Below, piece after piece: positions 34,528-44,054 of a stretch of DNA of 64,000 bases. The notes beneath the pieces were generated by a model. It was not told the origin of the DNA. It saw only the letters and a list, made by a program, of their open reading frames with translations, and ran no database searches. The stretch is from a bacterium (lineage in GTDB: Bacteria; Desulfobacterota; Binatia; DP-6). Position numbers and translations under genes: made by a program. Location: the NCBI GenBank assembly GCA_026129405.1, contig JAHCID010000002.1, forward strand, positions 744,001 to 808,000, in the 5' to 3' direction. The stretch's first letter is position 1, and each line of letters opens with the position of its first letter.

Positions 34528-37500
34528 GCGTCGTCTCCGGGGCGGCGTCGCCGAGGACGCGCGCGCGGCTCGCGGCGGTGCGCCGCGCGGTGAAGCGGCC
34601 GCCGCCGGCCTCGGCGAGCGCGCCCGCGGTCGCGAACGCCACCACCGCCGCGGCGCGGTCGCCGAGCTCCGCGAGCAGCTCGCCGCGCAGGCGGTGCAGC
34701 TCGGCATCGTAGAAACGGTCGAGGTTGTCGGCGAAGGCGTCGAGCGTCTGCTCGATCACGCGCAGACCCTTGGCGGAGTCCCCGACGACGAGGAGCGCCT
34801 CGGCCTCGTAGGCGACGCGGTAGGCGTAGGGCGTGTTGGCGCCGGTCGCGCGATAGGCGGCGAGGCCCGCCGCGAGCCGCGCCAGGCCGTCGTCGGCGTC
34901 ACCGCGGTGGACGAGCGCCCAGCCGCGCACGGAGTCGGCGACGATGCCCCAGTAGTGCAGACCCTTCTCGGCGCAGAAGGCGACGCACTCCTCGGCCAGC
35001 GGCAGGGCCGTCGCCGGCTCGCCGACGTCGTGCCAGTAGGCGAGCACGTGGTTCAGCGCCTCGCCGACGTGGTAGGCGCTGCCTGCCCGGCGCGCCGCCG
35101 CGAGCGTCTCCTCGAGCACCCGCAGCGCGCCCGGGGCGTCGCCGGCGTGCAGCAATGCCCAGCCGTGGTAGCAGGGCGACTGGAAGAACGCGCGCACGCG
35201 CGGGTCGACCAGCTCGCCGGCGGCGATGCGGGCGGCCTGCTCGGCGCAGAGCGCGCTGGAGCGCGCGAGGAGCCGCGCCGCGCGCTCGAACTCGCCGGCG
35301 AAGAACGCCGTGGAGCCGACCGCGTGCAGCGCGCCGAGCGCGTGCACGGGGTCGCGCGTGCGCTCCGCCAGCGCCGCCTGCCGGTTCGCGTACTCCCACG
35401 TGAGCGCCCGGTCGCCGCGCACGAGATGGAACGACCACAGCCCGTTCGCGACCCAGAACTGCCGCGCCGCATCGCTGACCGACTCGCCGAGCACGCGGGC
35501 GCGCTTGAAGCTGTCCGCCACCCGCGTCGAGGCGAAGCCCTCGAAGGCGGCGATCGCGTGCCCGCGGTCGAGCTGGAGCTCCAGCTCCTGCGTGCGCGAC
35601 TGCCCGGTGTCGGGCAGCTCGGCGACCAGGTCGATGGCGTGCGAGTAGTGCATCGCCGCCTCCGCGTTCGCGGACTTCGCGGCCGCGACGCGGGCGGCGC
35701 GCGTCCAGTAGCGGATCGCCGACTCGGCGAGCCCCGCGCGCTCGCAGTGCAGCGCGACGGTCTCGGGCTGGCGCGCCTCGACCTCCGGGAAGCGGTCGCG
35801 GAACGCGCTCGCGATGGTCTCGTGGACCCGCCGGCGGGTGGCGGGCGCCAGGCACTCGTAGGCGGCGTCGCGCAGGAGCGCGTGCTTGAATATCCAGCGC
35901 TCGGTGTCGCGCCAGCGGCGGCGGTGGACGAGTCCCTCGGCCGCCAGCTCCTCGAGATCCCGGTCGAGGTCGGCCGGCGCCTTGCCGGCGACCGCGGCAA
36001 GCACCGCATGGGTGAACTCGCGGCCCAGTGCCGCCGCCAGCTGCGCGGTCTGGCGCGCGCTCGGCGAGAGTCCCGCGAGCCGGGCGATCAGCAGGTTGCG
36101 CAGCGTGCCCGGCAGCTCCAGCGGCTCGGCCGGGTGGCTCGCGCGCGCGCTCGTCCCGGCGTCGGCGGCGATGCGCACGAGCTCCTCGACGAACAGCGGC
36201 ACGCCCTCCGCGCGCTGCGCGACGAGATCGACCACGGTGGGCGACAGCGGACGCTCGGCCGGCAGCATCGAGGCGATCATCTCGCCGACGAGGCTGCGCG
36301 AGAGGGGCTTCAGATGCAGGCTCGGCAGGTCGGCGACGGCGCGCGGCAGGCCGAACGCAGTGCGCGTCGAGAGCAGCACGAGGAGCGACGGCGCCGACGG
36401 ATCCTCGTCACGGCTCGTGCCGGCGAGCTCGGACAGCAGCGTCGCGAGCAGGTCGAGCGTCGTGGGATCGGCCCAGTGGAGGTCCTCGACGGCCAGCACC
36501 GTCGGGCCCGACTGACCGAGGCCGAGCAGCAGCGCGACGATCGCGTCGAAGGTGCGCTTGCGCCGCTCCTGCGGCGACGGCTCGCCGCCGCCGCCGGCGC
36601 GCTCCGCGTCGAGCGAGAGCAGGGAGGCCAGCGGCGACGCGAGGAGCGCGGCGTCGAGGCCGTGGGCGTCGAGGAAGGCCGCCAGCGGGCGGCCGCCCAG
36701 CGCGTCGGCGAGGCCCTCGATGAACGGCCGCAGGGGGCTCGCCTGGGTGTCGGGGGTGCAGCGGCACTCGATCCAGGCCGCGCCGGCGAGCTCGTTGCGC
36801 AGCTCGTGCACGAGGCGCGATTTGCCGAGGCCGCCTTCGCCGACGATGAGCACGCCCTGCGACTCGCCCAGGACGGCGTGCTCCCAGGCGCGCCGCAGTG
36901 TGGCGAGCTCGTCGGGCCGGCCGACGAAGGGCGTGGTGGTGGCACGGAACCGGCCGCGGCGGAACTCGTCCTGCGGCCCGATCAGGCGGTGGACCGCCGC
37001 CGGGGTCGAGGCGCCGGGGAGGAGCACGGGCGGGGCGGGCTCGGCGTCGAGCTGGCGGAACAGGGCGTAGGTGGGCGCGGAGACGAGGATCTCGTTCGGG
37101 CCCGCCGCCGCGTCGAGATGCGAGGCGCCGTCGAGCGTGGTGCCGTCGATGCGATCGGCGGTCGTTCCGGCGCCCACGCGTCGGGCGACGACGGGGCCGG
37201 TATGGATGCCGACGCGGACGCTCAGGCGGATGTGGCGACGCTCGGTCTCGGCGCTGCACTGGCGCACCGTCTCGACGATCTCCAGCGCCGCCAGCAGGGC
37301 GCGCCGGGGCGCGTCCTCCTCGGAGCGCGGATGCCCGAAGGCCGCCTGGAGCGTGCCGCCGAGCGTCCCGATCGTGCGGCCGCCGAGCCGATCGACGATC
37401 TCGAGGCAGCGGCCGCGCACGTTCCACAGCGCCTGGTCGAGCACATCGATGCGCGCCGTACCGTTGCCGACGACGTTGGCGGAGAGGCGGCAGCTCAGCG

Positions 37501-38470
37501 CCGTCACCTGCCGCTGCTGATCGTGCCCGGCCCCGCCTTCGGCAGCGGGAGGAGGGCGCAGCGCGGGATCGCGCCCCTGCACCGCCGGCCGTGCGTCGAG
37601 CTCGGCGACCAGCTCGACGACCGAGCGCGAGCGGGCGTCCGCCTCCTTGGCGGTGACGCAGGCGAGCAGGGCGCCGAGCGGCTGCTCGGCGAGCCAGCCC
37701 GGGATCGCGATCGGCTCGGGGCCGAGCTGCTGGTGGAGCGCGTGCTGGACCGTCGCCCCGCGCACGACGGGCTCGCCGGTGAGGCACTCGAGGAAGACGA
37801 GACCCCACGAGTAGAGGTCCGAGCGCGTGGTGGTGGGCTCGCCGCGCAGCTGCTCCGGGGCGGCGTAGGCGGGCGTCCCCAGCATCTCGCGCGTGCGCGT
37901 GATCTGCGGGCTCGCCCAGTCGCGATGCCCCTCGGCGAAGCCGCCGAGGCCGAAGTCGAGGACCAGCGCGTTCCGCCGGGCGCCGGTGTGCGTGACCATG
38001 ATGTTCGCGGGCTTGAGGTCGCGATGGACGACGCCGCGCCGGTGGGCGCAGGCGAGGGCGTCGAGCACCTGGGTCATGAGGTGCGCGGCCTCGGCCGGCG
38101 CGAGGCTGCCCTCCTCCTCGAGCACGCGCTGCAGGGTCGAGCCGGCGACGTGCTCGAAGGCCGCGTAGAGCGTGCCATCCGGGCACTCGCCGGAGTCGAG
38201 CAGGCGCACGATGTTGGGGTGCGACAGCGCGGCGCCGAGCCGCATCTCGCGATGGAAGCGCTGCCGCAGCGTGCTCGTGCGCTCCGCGGGGCCGTCGTCG
38301 TGGCGGAGGATCTTGAGCGCGACCTCCTGCCCGGTCGACGACTGCAGCGCACGGTAGACCTTGCCGCAGCTGCCCTCGCCGACGAGCTCGACGATCTCGA
38401 ACCGCGCCTCGAACACCGTGCCCGCCGAAAGCGACGAGCGTGCATCCGGGGGCGTGTCGAGAGGGGACAT
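34514..38470 (-). CDS. Ser/Thr kinase - cyclase homology - AAA ATPase fusion
   Basis: 1,318 residues. Kinase domain about 24-290: G-loop GEGSCG (31-36), Lys53, HRDLKPAN (149-156), DFG (172-174). Cyclase homology domain about 320-495 (VGIHTGPVVARRVG), but the expected metal-binding start reads VTALSCRLS without the Asp, so cyclase activity is doubtful. Then an AAA/STAND-type ATPase with Walker A GEGGLGKS (544-551) and Walker B VLAVEDLHWAD, and about 500 residues of TPR-like helices. This order matches the kinase/cyclase fusion family associated with TOMM peptide clusters, but no precursor or cyclodehydratase gene is nearby. It overlaps the ADC-like gene. Confidence 0.85.
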   Translation of the reverse strand: MSPLDTPPDARSSLSAGTVFEARFEIVELVGEGSCGKVYRALQSSTGQEVALKILRHDDGPAERTSTLRQRFHREMRLGAALSHPNIVRLLDSGECPDGTLYAAFEHVAGSTLQRVLEEEGSLAPAEAAHLMTQVLDALACAHRRGVVHRDLKPANIMVTHTGARRNALVLDFGLGGFAEGHRDWASPQITRTREMLGTPAYAAPEQLRGEPTTTRSDLYSWGLVFLECLTGEPVVRGATVQHALHQQLGPEPIAIPGWLAEQPLGALLACVTAKEADARSRSVVELVAELDARPAVQGRDPALRPPPAAEGGAGHDQQRQVTALSCRLSANVVGNGTARIDVLDQALWNVRGRCLEIVDRLGGRTIGTLGGTLQAAFGHPRSEEDAPRRALLAALEIVETVRQCSAETERRHIRLSVRVGIHTGPVVARRVGAGTTADRIDGTTLDGASHLDAAAGPNEILVSAPTYALFRQLDAEPAPPVLLPGASTPAAVHRLIGPQDEFRRGRFRATTTPFVGRPDELATLRRAWEHAVLGESQGVLIVGEGGLGKSRLVHELRNELAGAAWIECRCTPDTQASPLRPFIEGLADALGGRPLAAFLDAHGLDAALLASPLASLLSLDAERAGGGGEPSPQERRKRTFDAIVALLLGLGQSGPTVLAVEDLHWADPTTLDLLATLLSELAGTSRDEDPSAPSLLVLLSTRTAFGLPRAVADLPSLHLKPLSRSLVGEMIASMLPAERPLSPTVVDLVAQRAEGVPLFVEELVRIAADAGTSARASHPAEPLELPGTLRNLLIARLAGLSPSARQTAQLAAALGREFTHAVLAAVAGKAPADLDRDLEELAAEGLVHRRRWRDTERWIFKHALLRDAAYECLAPATRRRVHETIASAFRDRFPEVEARQPETVALHCERAGLAESAIRYWTRAARVAAAKSANAEAAMHYSHAIDLVAELPDTGQSRTQELELQLDRGHAIAAFEGFASTRVADSFKRARVLGESVSDAARQFWVANGLWSFHLVRGDRALTWEYANRQAALAERTRDPVHALGALHAVGSTAFFAGEFERAARLLARSSALCAEQAARIAAGELVDPRVRAFFQSPCYHGWALLHAGDAPGALRVLEETLAAARRAGSAYHVGEALNHVLAYWHDVGEPATALPLAEECVAFCAEKGLHYWGIVADSVRGWALVHRGDADDGLARLAAGLAAYRATGANTPYAYRVAYEAEALLVVGDSAKGLRVIEQTLDAFADNLDRFYDAELHRLRGELLAELGDRAAAVVAFATAGALAEAGGGRFTARRTAASRARVLGDAAPETTHAPR

Positions 38471-38590
38471 GGTGACGAGCGGCGGGAGCTTAGTCGCCCG
38501 GCGGGGACGCTGACAAGCGCAGAATCAGTGCGCTCGGGCAGGTGCCGGGTGGAGCCGGTCAGCCGCTGTCCACGTCGCCGGCACTCGTGG

Positions 38591-38649
38591 GGCGGGCCCC
38601 CTCGGCCCGCCGTGGGCCTGCCTCGCGCCGCGGCGGCGCGAGGCAGGCC
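38591..38649 (-). terminator. Two GC-rich hairpins after Thr-rich secreted protein gene
   Basis: A 15-bp perfect stem with 5-nt loop (38615-38649) starts 6 nt beyond the stop of the minus-strand gene, followed by an 8-bp stem (38591-38611). No T-run on either strand. They lie between that gene and the divergent start of the kinase fusion. Confidence 0.5.
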
Positions 38650-38655
38650 GGGCGC

Positions 38656-40110
38656 TCAGGAGCCGCCGCCGAAGATGCAGAGGCAGTCTTCGTTGCAGTA
38701 GCCGTCCGGCCCGCACGCGGCGCCCGGCGGATCGCACTCCTCGGGGAACTCGACCTTCTCGTTGCCGCAGATCGCGACCGGCATCGTCGTCGTGGTCGTC
38801 GTCGGCGGCAGCGGCACGGTCGTCGTCGACGTGGCCAGGGTCGGGACGGTCGTCGACGAGGTCGTGGTGGTCGTCTCGGTGGTCGACGTCGTGCTGGTCG
38901 TCGTGGTCGTCGTCACCGGCGGCGCGGTGGTCGTGGTCGTCGGCTCGGTCGACGTGGTCGAGGACGACGTCGTGGTGGTCGTCGGCTCGGTGGTCGTGGT
39001 CGAGGACGACGTCGTGGTGGTCGTCGGCTCGGTCGACGTGGTCGAGGACGACGTCGTGGTGGTCGTCGGCTCGGTGGTCGTGGTCGAGGACGACGTCGTG
39101 GTGGTCGTCGGCTCCGTCGTCGTGGTCGTGGACGTCGTGGACGTCGTCGTCGACGAGGTCGTCGGTACCGACGTCGTGCTGCTCGACGAGGTGGTCGTGG
39201 TGGCGCCGATGGCGCGGCAGCTCGCGTCGCAGGTGACGCCGTCCGGCGGGTCGCACTGCTCGCCCGTCTCGACGATGCCGTTGCCGCAGTCGCCGCGCGA
39301 GAAGCTCGTGGAGTGGTCGGTGTTGACCGTCTTGGCGACGAACTGGCCGATGCCCTGGAAGTTGCGGCCGAAGGAGGCGCGCGCGTTCGGGGCATAGAGC
39401 TTGAGCGACGCGCGGGCGGCCGAGCCGAAGCGGGCGACGCGCCCGCCCACGTTGACGACGATCCCCTCCGCGGTGATCGTGCCGCTCGCCGGCCCGAAGA
39501 CCGAGCCGTTCCCCATGCGCAGCGTCTGCTGGACGTTGAGCGTCGCGGGGCCGCTCACGAGGATGGACGCGCCCTTCGCGGCGGTGATGGTGTGGAACTC
39601 GTAGGTGCCGGCCGAGAGCTCGAGGCGGCCGCCGGATCGGACGGTGACGTTGCCGTAGGTGCCGGGCGGCAGCGCCTGCTGGCCCATGACCACCACCGAC
39701 ACGCCCGACGGCGCGAACGCCGGCAGCGGCGGGAGCGGATCGACCAGCGGCAGCGGCCCGGTCGGCAGCGGCCCGACGCCGTTCACGACGAGGCCCGCCG
39801 GCGGCGACAGGTGGCGGTTGGTGTAGAAGTCGTAGACGGTGACGCGGTCCGCGCGCGCCCAGTCGCCGACCAGCGTGGTGCCGTTCGCGAAGGTGCTGCC
39901 GCGGCCGATGACGAGCGCCAGCCGCACGGCGCCGTTGACGCCGACGTCGCCCGAGCGCACGGTCGCGAGGTCCTTCAGGTGCACGCGCTCCAGGCCCATG
40001 ACGACGTAGTCGTCGAGCGTGTGCGACGGAGCCGCGCAGGCCACGCGCGCCGTCGTGCCGATCACGAGCCCGATCAGGGCCACGAGTGTGCACCGCATCC
40101 CCATCCGCAT
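38656..40110 (-). CDS. Secreted beta-domain protein with Thr/Ser-rich linker
   Basis: 484 residues from the ATG at 40110, chosen because GGAGG lies 7 nt upstream (in-frame ATGs at 40104 and 40098 are alternatives). Signal peptide, then a beta-rich repeat domain (about 30-270: LPPGTYGNVTVRSGGRLELSAGTYEF) like that of the DUF3604 protein. A Cys block (CGNGIVETGEQCDPPDGVTC) follows, then about 130 residues of Thr/Ser/Glu-Pro repeats and a C-terminal Cys-rich end (CGNEKVEFPEECDPPGAAC). The linker is likely extended and possibly glycosylated. Surface or extracellular location inferred. Confidence 0.75.
   Translation of the reverse strand: MRMGMRCTLVALIGLVIGTTARVACAAPSHTLDDYVVMGLERVHLKDLATVRSGDVGVNGAVRLALVIGRGSTFANGTTLVGDWARADRVTVYDFYTNRHLSPPAGLVVNGVGPLPTGPLPLVDPLPPLPAFAPSGVSVVVMGQQALPPGTYGNVTVRSGGRLELSAGTYEFHTITAAKGASILVSGPATLNVQQTLRMGNGSVFGPASGTITAEGIVVNVGGRVARFGSAARASLKLYAPNARASFGRNFQGIGQFVAKTVNTDHSTSFSRGDCGNGIVETGEQCDPPDGVTCDASCRAIGATTTTSSSSTTSVPTTSSTTTSTTSTTTTTEPTTTTTSSSTTTTEPTTTTTSSSTTSTEPTTTTTSSSTTTTEPTTTTTSSSTTSTEPTTTTTAPPVTTTTTTSTTSTTETTTTTSSTTVPTLATSTTTVPLPPTTTTTTMPVAICGNEKVEFPEECDPPGAACGPDGYCNEDCLCIFGGGS
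38941..39108 (-). repeat. 42-bp minisatellite encoding Thr/Ser linker
   Basis: Four 42-bp units start at 38941, 38983, 39025 and 39067. Units 1 and 3 are identical and units 2 and 4 are identical, so the higher-order repeat is 84 bp, present twice. Each unit encodes 14 residues (EPTTTTTSSSTT then ST or TT). Shorter, diverged Thr codon runs flank it. Confidence 0.9.
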
Positions 40111-40284
40111 CCTCGACCTCCGCCTCACGCTGCGATTTCGCCGGCCGCCGCGGCGGCGCCTGCGTCGCGACGATGGTGCCGCATTCGGGCGCGGGTCGAA
40201 AGCGAAATCTGCGCTGCGCGGCGGTCAATTTCGTGTCCCGCCGTGCGTGGCCCCCCGTCCGGCGAACGGGCAGAATGCGCCGCG

Positions 40285-41139
40285 ATGCGGATCGCCTACT
40301 TCACCGGCGGCGACGTCGGGGCGGGCCACCTCATGCGTGGGGTCGCCGTGGGGCGGGCCCTGCGGCGCGCCGGTGTCGACGCGGACTACCGGATGTTCGG
40401 GCCGCAGCTGCGCTTCCCGATCCTGGCGTCGCTGCCGTACGAGGTCGTCGCGCTCGTCCCCGCGGACCTGCGCAGCCCGGTGCGTGCGCCCGAGAGCGCG
40501 CTCGCCCGGGCCCTGGCCGCGTTTGCCCCCGACCTGCTGATCGCCGACCTCTACTGGGGCCCGCTGCGCCACCTGCTACCCCTCGCCGGCTGCCCGGCGT
40601 GGCTGCTGGTGCGCTCGTGCCCGCGCGCCTGGTTCGGCGGACCGCCGGATGCCCGCTTCGACCCGCGCCGCTTCCGCCGCATCGTCGGCATCGAGCCCGT
40701 GCTGCACGGCGTGATCACCGAGCACGTCGACCCGGTGGTGGTGTGCAACCCCGACGAGTGCCGGCCGCGCGGCGCCCTGCGCGCGCACCTCGGCGTCGCC
40801 CCGGACGCAGCGCTCGTCGTGGTCACGCATGCCGGCGTGCCGGGCGAGATCGACGCGCTCGCGCAGGGCGCGGGTGACGGCACCGTCCGCTGCGACCTCC
40901 TCGGCGACGCCGCTCTCTTCCCGCTCGCCGAATGGCTCGGCGACGCCGACGTCGTAATCGCCGGCGCCGGCTACAACAGCTTCTGGGAGGCGCACTGGCT
41001 CGGCTGGGCCGAGCGCACCACGTTCACCCCGTTCCAGCGCATGATCGACGACCAGGCCTGGCGGGTGTCGGCGTGCCGCGGTCATCGCATGCGCGGCAAC
41101 GGCGCCGACACGCTGGCGGCCTGGGTGCGGGCCGGGTGA
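40285..41139 (+). CDS. Glycosyltransferase-like protein (MurG/GT28 fold)
   Basis: 284 residues from the ATG at 40285. The N-terminus MRIAYFTGGDVGAGHLMRGVAVGRALRRAG is the GT-B acceptor-side beginning, and DADVVIAGAGYNSFWEAHWLG is the donor-site segment typical of MurG/UDP-glycosyltransferase-like proteins. Shorter than full MurG (about 350). Sugar donor and acceptor unknown. Divergent from the secreted beta-domain gene, convergent with the ferritin-like gene. Confidence 0.75.
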   Translation: MRIAYFTGGDVGAGHLMRGVAVGRALRRAGVDADYRMFGPQLRFPILASLPYEVVALVPADLRSPVRAPESALARALAAFAPDLLIADLYWGPLRHLLPLAGCPAWLLVRSCPRAWFGGPPDARFDPRRFRRIVGIEPVLHGVITEHVDPVVVCNPDECRPRGALRAHLGVAPDAALVVVTHAGVPGEIDALAQGAGDGTVRCDLLGDAALFPLAEWLGDADVVIAGAGYNSFWEAHWLGWAERTTFTPFQRMIDDQAWRVSACRGHRMRGNGADTLAAWVRAG

Positions 41140-41157
41140 GCCGGGAGCGCGAGGCGG

Positions 41158-41652
41158 TCAGCGTCCCATGACGTGCGCCTGCGCGAGCAGGCGCGTCGCC
41201 TCGAGCTGGACGTGCGGGTCGGCGGAGAGGCGCAGCGCCGCCGCTGCCAGCTCGCGCACGTGGGCGGCTTCTGCCGCCGGCGGAACGCCCGCGGCCACGG
41301 CGGTGGCCGCCTGTCGCATGGCGTCGATCTCGCTGCCCTCGAGGGCGAGCGCGGCCGAGAGCTGCGCGTCGAGGCCGGCGTCGGCACCGAGCGCTTCCGC
41401 CGCGGCGAGCCGTCCCTCGATCTCGGCGAGCGCCTCGGCCCAGCCGTCGACGCGGGTGCGCCGCGCCGCCGAGAAGGACAGCTGCGCGCGGGCGCTGCGT
41501 ACGGCCTCGGCGTGGCCCGTCTCTTCCGCCGCCAGCTGCGCCCAGAAGCCGGCCAGCGCGGCGTCGGACGCGCCCGCGGCGAAGCGCGCGTAGAGCCGCT
41601 GCGCACGCTCCTCGAGCGCCACGGATCGATCGAGCAGGTCGCCGAGCAGCAT
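41158..41652 (-). CDS. Ferritin-like/rubrerythrin-fold protein
   Basis: 164 residues from the ATG at 41652. Helical bundle with EERAQRLYARF and FWAQLAAEETGHAEAV, the E...ExxH pair of ferritin-like di-iron proteins. The second E...ExxH is less clear (LEGSEIDAMRQ, DPHVQLEATRL), so iron binding is uncertain. Divergent from the cytochrome c gene at 41832. Confidence 0.65.
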   Translation of the reverse strand: MLLGDLLDRSVALEERAQRLYARFAAGASDAALAGFWAQLAAEETGHAEAVRSARAQLSFSAARRTRVDGWAEALAEIEGRLAAAEALGADAGLDAQLSAALALEGSEIDAMRQAATAVAAGVPPAAEAAHVRELAAAALRLSADPHVQLEATRLLAQAHVMGR

Positions 41653-41831
41653 GCCCTCGCCGGGTGCAAGGGGCCGTCCACCGCGGGCGCAAGACCCGGC
41701 GGGTGCGGGTTCTCGCCTACGGGAGTCCGTGCGGCGGTCCGTCCGAGGGGTGGGAACGCGCGGCACGCCGTCGTGGCGGGGCGCGCGGCACGGGTCCTGC
41801 TCGTGCGACGCCGCAAGGAGGAACTCCATCG

Positions 41832-42269
41832 ATGGTTTCGACGCGCACGCTCCGTCACGCCGCTCCCGCCGCCGCGCTGCTCGCGCTGCTCGCGGCCACA
41901 TCGTCCACCCGCGCCGCCGAGCCCGACGAAACGCCGGCCCGCGCCATGTACCTGCGCTACTGCGCCGCCTGCCACGGTCCCGCCGGCAAAGGCGACGGCA
42001 TCGCCGGCAGCCTGATGCAGCCGAAGCCGCCGGATATCACCGGGATCGCCAAGGCGAACGGCGGCGAGTTCCCGTTCCAGCGGATCGCGGCGTACATCGA
42101 CGGCACCTCGAGCGTCCGCGCCCACGGCGACTCGGCGATGCCGGTCTGGGGCGAGACCTTCCGCCAGCAGCCGGGCTGGGAGATGAGCCGCCGCGTCGAG
42201 GTGCAGGGAAAGGTCCTGCTCATCACCGACTACGTGCGCTCGCTGCAGACACCCGCCGCCGCGCCGTGA
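41832..42269 (+). CDS. Periplasmic monohaem cytochrome c
   Basis: 145 residues from the ATG at 41832 with a strong AAGGAGG site. Signal peptide to about residue 28, then one CAACH haem motif (YLRYCAACHGPAGKGDG) and a likely Met ligand near AMPVWGE. Small class I cytochrome for electron transfer in the periplasm. First of a run of small stress/respiration-type genes. Confidence 0.88.
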   Translation: MVSTRTLRHAAPAAALLALLAATSSTRAAEPDETPARAMYLRYCAACHGPAGKGDGIAGSLMQPKPPDITGIAKANGGEFPFQRIAAYIDGTSSVRAHGDSAMPVWGETFRQQPGWEMSRRVEVQGKVLLITDYVRSLQTPAAAP

Positions 42270-42472
42270 TCCTCTCGCTCACCTCCAACCCGGCGTCGAC
42301 GAGACGCTCTGCCTCGGCGGTCCCACCGCCGCGGCGAGACGCTGCGCCGCGGCCTCGGCGCCGCGCGTGGGAATCGGCGATTCTCGCCCTTGGCAGCGCT
42401 GGGAATGGACGCCGGCCGCATGCCGATGGGCCGGCGTCGGGGTTTCGGCATGCCGTTTGCGGCGACCGGCGC

Positions 42473-42898
42473 ATGCGAATCGAACCCTGGATGAAGCACC
42501 CGGTCGTCAGCGTGAAGCCGCACGATTCCGCCGCGCATGCCCGCACCGTCATGGCTCGGCACCGCATCAACCAGCTGCCGGTGGTGACCGACGGCCGCCT
42601 GGTCGGCATCGTGACCGATCGCGACCTGCGCGACGCCTTTCCGTCCGTCTTCGAGCTCGCGGCGGGCGGCGGGCCGAGCGCCGACCCGGAGACGATCCCG
42701 GTGGAAGACCTGATGGCGACCACGGTCGTCACGCTCCCGCCCGACGCTCAGGTTGCCGACGCCGCCCGGATCATGCGCCGCGAGCGCATCGGCGCGATGC
42801 CCATCGTCGCCGGGGGGCGCCTGGTCGGCATGCTGACCCGCAGCGACGTGCTCGACGCCTTCGTGGAGCTGAGCCGGCCCGGGACGCCGACCGGATGA
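42473..42898 (+). CDS. Two-CBS-domain protein 1
   Basis: 141 residues from the ATG at 42473. Two CBS motifs are clear: MKHPVVSVKPHDSAAHARTVM...GIVTDRDLRDAF and MATTVVTLPPDAQVADAARIM...GMLTRSDVLDAF. Such stand-alone Bateman modules bind adenine nucleotides and tune enzymes or transporters. Partner unknown. Confidence 0.9.
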   Translation: MRIEPWMKHPVVSVKPHDSAAHARTVMARHRINQLPVVTDGRLVGIVTDRDLRDAFPSVFELAAGGGPSADPETIPVEDLMATTVVTLPPDAQVADAARIMRRERIGAMPIVAGGRLVGMLTRSDVLDAFVELSRPGTPTG

Positions 42899-43042
42899 CG
42901 CCCGCGTCCGCTACGTGAATCACCGTGTGCACGGACGGGCCCGTGTGCACGTCGGCCGGGCTCGCGCGGCTGCCCGACGCGTTCGGCGCGGACGGATCGG
43001 CCGCGCCGCTCGCGTATCGACGCCGATCCGGGGAGGTCGTCG

Positions 43043-43324
43043 ATGATCCGCGTGCTGATCGAACGGCGTGTCCGGCGGGGCCGGGGACCGGCCTACGAGC
43101 ATCTCCAGCGCGAGCTGCGCTTCGAGGCCCTGCGGGAGCACGGCTATCTCACCGGCGAGACCTGGCGGGACCTCGACGATCCCGACCACTACGTCGTGAT
43201 CTCGACCTGGCGCCACCGCGCGGACTGGGAGGGGTGGGTGGCGGCGCCGGCGCGGCAGGCGGTGCTCGAGCGGCTGTCGTCGCTGGTCGAGTCGGAGCGC
43301 ATCACGCTCTACGAGCACGTCTGA
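43043..43324 (+). CDS. Antibiotic-biosynthesis-monooxygenase (ABM) family protein
   Basis: 93 residues from the ATG at 43043 with GGGGAGG upstream. The ferredoxin-like ABM fold is indicated by MIRVLIERRVRRG, GYLTGETWRDLDDPDHYVVISTW and WEGWVAAPAR. Small cofactor-free oxygenase or haem-degrading-type fold; function not predictable. Lies between a CBS protein and Hsp20. Confidence 0.8.
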   Translation: MIRVLIERRVRRGRGPAYEHLQRELRFEALREHGYLTGETWRDLDDPDHYVVISTWRHRADWEGWVAAPARQAVLERLSSLVESERITLYEHV

Positions 43325-43593
43325 GCGGCGCGCTCGGATGCGGATGATGGCGCCGCACCGAGATCGCATTGGCGCTCCTCGGAGCGTCGCACGGCGCGCG
43401 CTACCGCACGCGGGAAAGGGACGGGCTCGCCGAACCGGCCGCAGATCTCGCCCGGTGCGGCCGATCGCCGCGGTCGCACGTCGTGCGCGACGAGGGGGGC
43501 GGATCGCGGCTTTCGGAAGCTCCGCCGCCGTTTCCACGCCGGAATCTTGGCAGGAGATTTGCGACCGGTATGGGTCGAGAAAGGAGGCCTGCC

Positions 43594-44031
43594 ATGAGAG
43601 CCCTCACGACCTGGCGCCCGTTCCCCATGCTGGGGCGGCGCGACGACCTGTTCGAGGATTTCTTGCGCGACACGTTCCGCTTCGGCGAGGCCGGGGCGGG
43701 GCTGCTCGAGCCGGCGGCGGAGATCGCCGAGTCGCACGGTGAGATCACGGTCAAGCTGGAGGTTCCCGGCGTCGACAAGAAGGACCTCCACGTCTCGGTC
43801 ACCGACGACGCGATCACCGTGCGCGGCGAGACCCGCAAGGAGCGCGAGGAGACGAAGCGGAGCTTCTATCGCCAGGAGATCCGCTACGGCGCCTTCCAGC
43901 GCTCGATGCCCCTGCCGGCCGAGGTCGACGCCGACAAGGCGGCGGCGACGCTCGAGAACGGCATGCTCACCATCACCATCCCGAAGATGGCGGCGGGCAA
44001 GGCGAAGCATCTGGACATCCCGGTCGCCTGA
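43594..44031 (+). CDS. Hsp20-family small heat-shock protein
   Basis: 145 residues from the ATG at 43594, which has AAGGAGG seven bases upstream (an in-frame ATG at 43570 lacks such a site). Alpha-crystallin domain about 40-135: LEVPGVDKKDLHVSV, AFQRSMPLP, LENGMLTITIPK. ATP-independent holdase chaperone. The next gene (CBS protein) follows after 23 bp and is probably co-transcribed. Confidence 0.92.
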   Translation: MRALTTWRPFPMLGRRDDLFEDFLRDTFRFGEAGAGLLEPAAEIAESHGEITVKLEVPGVDKKDLHVSVTDDAITVRGETRKEREETKRSFYRQEIRYGAFQRSMPLPAEVDADKAAATLENGMLTITIPKMAAGKAKHLDIPVA

Positions 44032-44054
44032 CCGGGCCTCGGCGAAGGAGAGCC

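Noticed and set aside
34526-38701. 1,391-codon plus-strand frame opposite the kinase fusion
   Set aside because: Low-complexity Arg/Glu/Ala antisense shadow; minus strand has unmistakable kinase and ATPase motifs.
38941-39108. CRISPR-like regular repeats
   Set aside because: Units are directly adjacent without unique spacers and are in frame within a Thr/Ser-rich protein; no cas genes are present.
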